A stretch of 64,000 bases of DNA from Streptomyces meridianus (lineage in GTDB: Bacteria > Actinomycetota > Actinomycetes > Streptomycetales > Streptomycetaceae). The stretch lies in the NCBI RefSeq assembly GCF_023703325.1, contig NZ_JAMQGM010000046.1:29884-93883 (forward strand), written 5' to 3'. Under the pieces are notes generated by a model. It did no database searches and had not been told where the DNA came from. It saw nothing but the letters and a program-made list of their open reading frames with translations. Of the stretch, positions 59,985 to 64,000 are shown one piece after another. Every line of letters starts with the position of its first letter. Positions within the stretch are counted from its first letter, which is position 1. The position numbers and the translations under genes are program-made.

Positions 59985-60908
59985 ATGAGCACCCCCACAG
60001 GGCCCGAGTCCGGCCTGCCCGTACGAATGCCGCGTCCACGCCCATCGGGACGGCACCGCCGACCCGAGCCGCTGGCGGCGCCCGAGGGTGCGCCGGCGCT
60101 TGTTCTCGCTGTTCCCGGCACCCCGAGTGCCGCAACGCACAGTCTCGCCGGGGAGATCCTGAGCATCGCCCGCTCGGAGCTCCCCGGACTGGACGCGCAG
60201 ATCGGCTTCGTCGAGGGCGACGACGCCGAGTACCCCGCGCTGTCCTCCGTGCTGGCCCGGTCCGCTGTGGAACACGCCGCCAAGGCGGCCGCCGGTGCGG
60301 GTGAAGGCGGCCAGGCCATGGATCCGGAGGGTCCGGTCGCGGTCGTCGTCCCCCTGCTGGCAGGCCCGGACAACGCGCTGATCCGCCAGATACGGCAGGC
60401 CGTCATGGACAGCCGGGTCACCGCTGAACTGACCGACGTGCTCGGCCCGCACCCACTGCTCGCGGAGGGGCTGCACGTCCGGCTGTCCGAGGCCGGGCTG
60501 GCCCGGGCGGACCGTGCCCGGCTGTTCACCGTGGCCACTGCTGCGGACGGCATCGTGCTGGCCACGGTCGGGGGCGACGAGGCGGTGCAGGCCGCCGGCA
60601 TCACCGGGATGCTGCTGGCCGCCCGCCTCGCGGTGCCGGTGCTCGCCGCCGCCCTGGACGTGGACGGTTCGATCGCCAACGCCGCCGAGCAGCTGCGCGG
60701 TTCCGGTTCGGCCCAGCTCGCCCTCGCCCCGCACCTGGTCGGTCCGGAGGTCGCCGAGGGACTGCTGGAGGCCGCCGCCGCCGAAGCCGACTGTTCCGCG
60801 GCCGACGCACTCGGCGCCTACCCGGCGATCGGCCGGCTCGTAGTCTCGCAGTACGCGGCGGTGCTGGGCCTGACCCTGCCGTCGGCGCAGGGCCAGCCGG
60901 TGCGCTGA
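59985..60908 (+). CDS. CbiX/SirB-like sirohydrochlorin chelatase family protein
   Basis: A 307-aa protein. After a Pro/Arg-rich 45-residue leader, two related halves of the class II chelatase fold appear: ALVLAVPGTPSAATHSLAGE with AVVVPLLAGPDNALIRQIRQ, and GLLARL-type repeats in the second half. The usual catalytic histidine in the HGS motif at the first strand is replaced (VPGTPS), so ferro- or cobalto-chelatase activity is doubtful. The ATG at 59985 is 8 bases after TAGCAT, nearly leaderless; an ATG at 59904 with AGGAGA upstream is an alternative. Confidence 0.7.
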   Translation: MSTPTGPESGLPVRMPRPRPSGRHRRPEPLAAPEGAPALVLAVPGTPSAATHSLAGEILSIARSELPGLDAQIGFVEGDDAEYPALSSVLARSAVEHAAKAAAGAGEGGQAMDPEGPVAVVVPLLAGPDNALIRQIRQAVMDSRVTAELTDVLGPHPLLAEGLHVRLSEAGLARADRARLFTVATAADGIVLATVGGDEAVQAAGITGMLLAARLAVPVLAAALDVDGSIANAAEQLRGSGSAQLALAPHLVGPEVAEGLLEAAAAEADCSAADALGAYPAIGRLVVSQYAAVLGLTLPSAQGQPVR

Positions 60909-61346
60909 GGTCGCAGAACTGCACGAAGGACGGGGCGGTGGCCACAGTGGCCGCCGTCCCGTCCTTCGTTCGCGGTCTTCCTGGGGCGACGTCCGGGGGC
61001 CTGATGCCGGAGCCGCCGGACCGGCGGTGGGTGCGGCGGAACGGGAAGCCCCGCACCGCCGCACCCTGGTCAGGCCGCTCGCTCGCAGTTGGGCCGGACG
61101 GCGCCGACGGCCGCGTCCATCGGGGAGGTCGAGCAGAGCCAGGCCCGGCAGCGGCATCGCTCAGCCCAGCGCGGCGCCCGCCGGTACGCCTCGCACTCGC
61201 CGAGGGACTCCCCCTCCTCATCGGCGTCCGCTCCGCCGCGGCAGCCCAGACGGCCTCCTGCTCGACGCGATCGTCGAGGTCCGCTGCCGAGCCCGGGAGG
61301 CCCGTCACCTCGCGTGCAGGAGGGTCGGCGCCGCGGCTCGCGGATT
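60909..61346. other. Intergenic region between convergent CbiX-like and spermidine-synthase-like genes
   Basis: The first 60 bases contain the terminator of the CbiX-like gene. The remaining 370 bases contain no reading frame on either strand with a ribosome binding site or recognisable product. It may be decayed sequence. Confidence 0.6.
60924..60968 (+). terminator. Intrinsic terminator after the CbiX-like gene
   Basis: 21-bp stem (60924-60944 with 60948-60968), complementary except for two positions that form G-U pairs in RNA, with a 3-base loop. Confidence 0.8.
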
Positions 61347-62078
61347 TCAGCCGGCCGTGTGCTGCGCCTGCCCCACATAGACCGTGTTGGTGGCCGTTCC
61401 GCCCTGCAGGGGGTTTTCGAACGGGACGACGTGGGCCTCCGGATCCGCGAAGACCTCGCCCAGCGCGGCGAGGAAGGAGTCGCTCGGGGGGTCGTTCGAC
61501 CACAGGGCGAAGACGCCGCCGGGCTCCAGACGGTCCTTCAGTGCGCGCAACCCGTCCGGCTCGTAGAAGCACGCGTGGCGCGGATCCAGCACATGGTCCG
61601 GGGAGTGGTCGATGTCGAGCAGGACGGCGTGAAAGCGCCGACCGGGCGTCTCGGGGTCGAAGCCGGTGAGGTCACCGGCCAGGGCGAAGAAGTCGCCGCG
61701 GAGCAGACGGCACCGGGGGTCGGATGTCAGGCGGTGGCCCAACGGCACCAGCCCTCGCTCATGCCAGTCGATGACCTCGGCCAGCGCTTCGACCACGACG
61801 AGTGAGCGCACGCGGCTGTCGGCCAGCACCGCTTCGGCCGTGTAGCCCAGGCCCAAGCCACCCACCACGACGTCCAGTTGCCCGTCCGCCAGTTCGGCCA
61901 GGCCGAGCCGGGCGAGCGCGATCTCCCCGGCCGTGAACAGGCTGGACATCAAGAACTCGTCGCCGAGCTTGACCTCGTGGACGTCCGCGCCCGAGGCAGG
62001 ATCACGTCGGCGCCGGAGACTGATCGGCCCGAGCGGCGTCGGGCGCCAGTCGATCTCCTCGAAACGTCGTGCGCTCAT
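61347..62078 (-). CDS. Spermidine synthase-like methyltransferase-fold protein
   Basis: A 243-aa Rossmann-fold protein. DVVVGGLGLGYTAEAVL is the nucleotide-binding loop, VVVEALAEVIDWH the acidic second strand and VLLDIDHSPDHVL the active-site region (spermidine synthases have a DxxD/H here). The family groups with polyamine synthases and related aminopropyl- or methyltransferases. Substrate uncertain. ATG 62078 with GGGCGGG upstream. The IS607-like element begins about 100 bases upstream and may have displaced its promoter. Confidence 0.75.
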   Translation of the reverse strand: MSARRFEEIDWRPTPLGPISLRRRRDPASGADVHEVKLGDEFLMSSLFTAGEIALARLGLAELADGQLDVVVGGLGLGYTAEAVLADSRVRSLVVVEALAEVIDWHERGLVPLGHRLTSDPRCRLLRGDFFALAGDLTGFDPETPGRRFHAVLLDIDHSPDHVLDPRHACFYEPDGLRALKDRLEPGGVFALWSNDPPSDSFLAALGEVFADPEAHVVPFENPLQGGTATNTVYVGQAQHTAG

Positions 62079-62222
62079 GCGATCCCGCCCTTCGGCCATC
62101 CGGCAGCTCCCGCGTCGGAGCCGCCGGGTCGGACCTCGACCTGCAGCTGAGGGTTGAAACTGCTGTCAGGTAAGTGTCTATGAGTTTCGTTGAGGTGTCG
62201 CGAGTTCTGTATGGTCTCGTGT

Positions 62223-62799
62223 ATGAACCTGACGGAATGGGCACGCTTGCAGGGGGTTGCCCCGCGTGCTGCGTACCGTTGGTTCCGCGAGGGCATGTTG
62301 CCGGTCCCTGCGGAGCGAGTGGGGCCGCGCACGATCCTGGTGAACGTCGATGCGAGCGCTTCACCGTCCGTGACCGCAGGTGTGGGTCTGTATGCCCGCG
62401 TCGCCTCCCATGACCAGAAGTGCGACCTGGAGCGGCAGACCGCCCGCCTGTCGGCCTGGGCCGCGAAGGCCGGTCACAAGGTGGTGCGGGTCGAGTCCGA
62501 GGTCGCTTCGGGCATGAACGGGGCTCGCACGAAGGCCCGTCGGCTGCTGGCCGATCCGGCTGTGACCACCGTGGTGGTGGAGCACAAGGACCGCGTCGGC
62601 CGCATGAACGTCGAACTGGTCGAAGCCGCCCTGTCTGCGACCGGTCCGCCTTGTTGTCCTCGATCACGGTGAGGTCGAAGACGACCTGGTGCGGGACATG
62701 GTGGAGGTGCTGACCTCGTTCTGCGCCCGCCTGTACGGCCGCCGTTCGGCGAAGAACCGGGCGCGCAAAGCCCTTGAGGCGGCTGCCGCCGATGGCTGA
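62223..62799 (+). pseudogene. tnpA: IS607 serine recombinase TnpA, frameshifted
   Basis: Residues 1-35 are a MerR-like HTH (EWARLQGVAPRAAYRWFREG) and the recombinase domain begins GLYARVASHDQK. Two lesions are visible. First, where family members have YARVSS, this one has YARVAS, so the catalytic serine (position 61) is alanine. Second, at 62646-62647 an extra C in GGTCCGCC shifts the frame; removing it restores RLVVLDHGEVEDDLVRD and an ORF ending at 62799. The stop overlaps the TnpB ATG (62792), as in intact elements. It should be unable to catalyse transposition. Confidence 0.85.
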
Positions 62800-64000
62800 G
62801 CCGAAGAACAAGCAGCTGCGCACCATCGCCCCGCCGTTCGTCGCTCTCGGCCCTTCCGGTGTGGCGATACGCGACCGCCTCAAGCACCTGTCGCCCAAGG
62901 ACGAGAAGGTGTTGCGCCTGGTCGGAGAGCACCAGGGCCGCCTGGCGTCGGCCGATCTCAAGGCCCGCTGCGAGGCCGGTCAGGATCACGGCAACGACGC
63001 CTGGGCGACCCGCAAGCGGGAACTGACCGAGAAGTCGTCTTCGCGTATCGTGGGTGCGATCACCAAGGCCACGCACGACCGGTACGGCCTGGCCCGACGC
63101 TGCCTGCTCGCCCACATCCGAGATCTCGAAGCCGGGATCCGCACGCTGCGGCACCGCCTTTCGCTCCCCATCGGGGACAAGGGCAGCAGGCGGGCGCCGG
63201 GCGGATACCGATCGCGGGGCGAGTGGTTCCACAAGTCCCGCCGCCTGGCCTGCCTGGAAGACCGGCTGGAACGCGCCCGTGAGGACTGGCGGTCGGGTCG
63301 TGTCCGGGTCGTGCGCGGTGGCCGTAAACTCCTCAAGAACCGTCACAACCTCGCCGCCGCGCAGCTCACCGAACTCCAGTGGCGCCGGCGGTGGGAAGCC
63401 TCGCGCTGGTTCCTGGCCGCCGACGGCGAGTCGGGAAAACGCTTAGGGAACGAGACGATCCGTATCACCTGCGACGGCGAAGTCTCCATCAAGCTCCCGG
63501 CCCCGCTCACCGATCTGGCCAATGCCCGGCACGGCCGGTACGTCCTCGCCTCCAGGGTCGCGTTCGCGCACCGGGGTCAGGAATGGGCCGACCGTGTGGA
63601 CGGCAACCGTGCCGTGGCCTACCGCATCCACCTCGACGTGCAGCGTGGCCGCTGGTACCTCACCGCATCGTGGACCAGGCCGACCCTCAAGACAGTGCCA
63701 CTGGAGACCGCCCGTGCCCAGGGCATGGTCGGCGTCGACACGAACGCGGACCACTTCGCCGCCTACCGGCTCGACCGGCACGGCAACCCGGTCGGCAACC
63801 CCAAGCGCTTCTCCTACGACCTGTCCGGCAACGCGGACCACCGCGACGCCCAGATCCGGCACGCCCTCACCCGGCTGCTGCACTGGACGAAACAGACCGG
63901 AGCGCACGCGATCGGGATCGAGAACCTGGACTTCGCCGCCGACAAGACCCGCGAGAAACACAGCAACAACAAACGCTTCCGGGTCACGTCCGCTGGAGTG
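62792..64000 (+). CDS. tnpB: TnpB, RuvC-like RNA-guided endonuclease (3' end missing)
   Basis: 403 codons are open from ATG 62792 to the window edge, without stops. The RuvC-like nuclease core is present: D316 in VGVDTNADHFAAYRLD and E377 in AIGIENLDFAADKTRE. The third acidic residue and zinc finger lie beyond the window. TnpB proteins are RNA-guided nucleases, relatives of Cas12, that keep IS copies by cutting empty sites. The N-terminal half is basic (Arg/Lys-rich). Codon 218 (63443-63445) is TTA, rare in streptomycetes. The ATG overlaps the tnpA stop. Confidence 0.85.
   Translation, partial: MAEPKNKQLRTIAPPFVALGPSGVAIRDRLKHLSPKDEKVLRLVGEHQGRLASADLKARCEAGQDHGNDAWATRKRELTEKSSSRIVGAITKATHDRYGLARRCLLAHIRDLEAGIRTLRHRLSLPIGDKGSRRAPGGYRSRGEWFHKSRRLACLEDRLERAREDWRSGRVRVVRGGRKLLKNRHNLAAAQLTELQWRRRWEASRWFLAADGESGKRLGNETIRITCDGEVSIKLPAPLTDLANARHGRYVLASRVAFAHRGQEWADRVDGNRAVAYRIHLDVQRGRWYLTASWTRPTLKTVPLETARAQGMVGVDTNADHFAAYRLDRHGNPVGNPKRFSYDLSGNADHRDAQIRHALTRLLHWTKQTGAHAIGIENLDFAADKTREKHSNNKRFRVTSAGV

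Larger units (their letters stand above)
62223..64000 (+). mobile_element. IS607-type transposable element, right part beyond the window
   Basis: A serine-recombinase tnpA followed by overlapping tnpB is the signature of the IS607 family. The element has no terminal inverted repeats by nature. The left end is probably in the AT-richer stretch 62150-62222, which has two similar units, GTGTCTATGAGTTT and GTGTCGCGAGTTCT. The right end and the guide-RNA region normally found at the tnpB 3' end are outside the window. Confidence 0.8.

Noticed and set aside
60938..61346. Possible gene in the gap before the spermidine-synthase-like gene
   Set aside because: Frames on both strands are Arg/Pro/Ser-rich without a domain or start signal.
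62792..64000. Cas12-type CRISPR effector
   Set aside because: The RuvC-like protein follows a serine-recombinase gene and no repeat-spacer array or cas1/cas2 is present; it is an IS607 TnpB.
1..64000. tRNA, rRNA, riboswitch, replication origin or biosynthetic cluster
   Set aside because: I looked for clover-leaf ends, DnaA-box clusters, long conserved leaders and core synthases and saw none that I could support by eye; a tRNAscan or Rfam search would be needed to exclude small RNAs.

Overview
The window is high-GC DNA with very strong third-position G/C, Shine-Dalgarno-led GTG and TTG starts, leaderless TAnnnT promoters and actinomycete-specific families (DUF6643, Rv1733c-like, DUF6421, DUF6986, SHOCT, F420-type nitroreductase, SpoIIE-type phosphatases). 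It looks like the conserved chromosomal body of a Streptomyces or close relative. I see no rRNA, tRNA, CRISPR array or large biosynthetic cluster. The only clear mobile DNA is an IS607-type element at the right edge.

Layout. 0-3.5 kb: tail of an MHS-type transporter, a GAF/PucR regulator and 3-hydroxybutyrate dehydrogenase, probably one ketone-body module. 3.5-9.4 kb: small metabolic and membrane genes (Nudix, PH-like membrane protein, glutamate-racemase-like, HpnB-like glycosyltransferase, DUF6643, MOSC, Rv1733c-like), several apparently leaderless. 9.4-14.3 kb: two unusual large genes meeting tail to tail, a beta-helix/AAA+ fusion and a membrane protein that seems to split an alpha/beta hydrolase fold. 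14.5-21.4 kb: Cds1-like PLP enzyme, RsbW-like kinase, SHOCT protein, ROK regulator, NarL-type two-component pair, FDOR protein. 21.4-31 kb: geranylgeranyl-reductase-like flavoprotein, M20 peptidase, P-loop/Nudix fusion, a divergent ROK kinase/LacI regulator pair around a perfect operator, DUF6986, and etfBA. 31-39 kb: small membrane proteins, ClC channel, MalT-like LuxR regulator, an orphan glutamate synthase small subunit, a flavin reductase. 39-49.6 kb: thioredoxin-like gene with a damaged N-terminus, acyltransferase, a DUF6421-SDR-threonine aldolase operon, GDPD, GNAT, VOC, DUF5134-M56-PAP2 run, TetR. 49.5-62 kb: LVIVD/DUF305 secreted pair, ArsR/OYE divergent pair, BNR protein, a 936-aa GAF-GAF-PP2C-HATPase protein, uracil-DNA glycosylase, GlcNAc-kinase-like ATPase, CbiX-like and spermidine-synthase-like proteins. 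62.2-64 kb: IS607-like tnpA, frameshifted and lacking its catalytic serine, followed by an open tnpB cut by the window end.

Functional themes: central carbon and redox catabolism (3-hydroxybutyrate, ETF, OYE, flavin reductase), sugar phosphorylation with local LacI/ROK control, envelope and membrane proteins, and stress or developmental signalling by HATPase and PP2C proteins. The most distinctive items are the beta-helix-AAA+ fusion, the membrane-split hydrolase, the degenerate-tnpA/intact-tnpB element with a TTA codon, the DUF6421 operon, the thioredoxin-like gene with a disrupted membrane anchor, and the set of promoters with a -10 box ending exactly 7 bases before the start codon.
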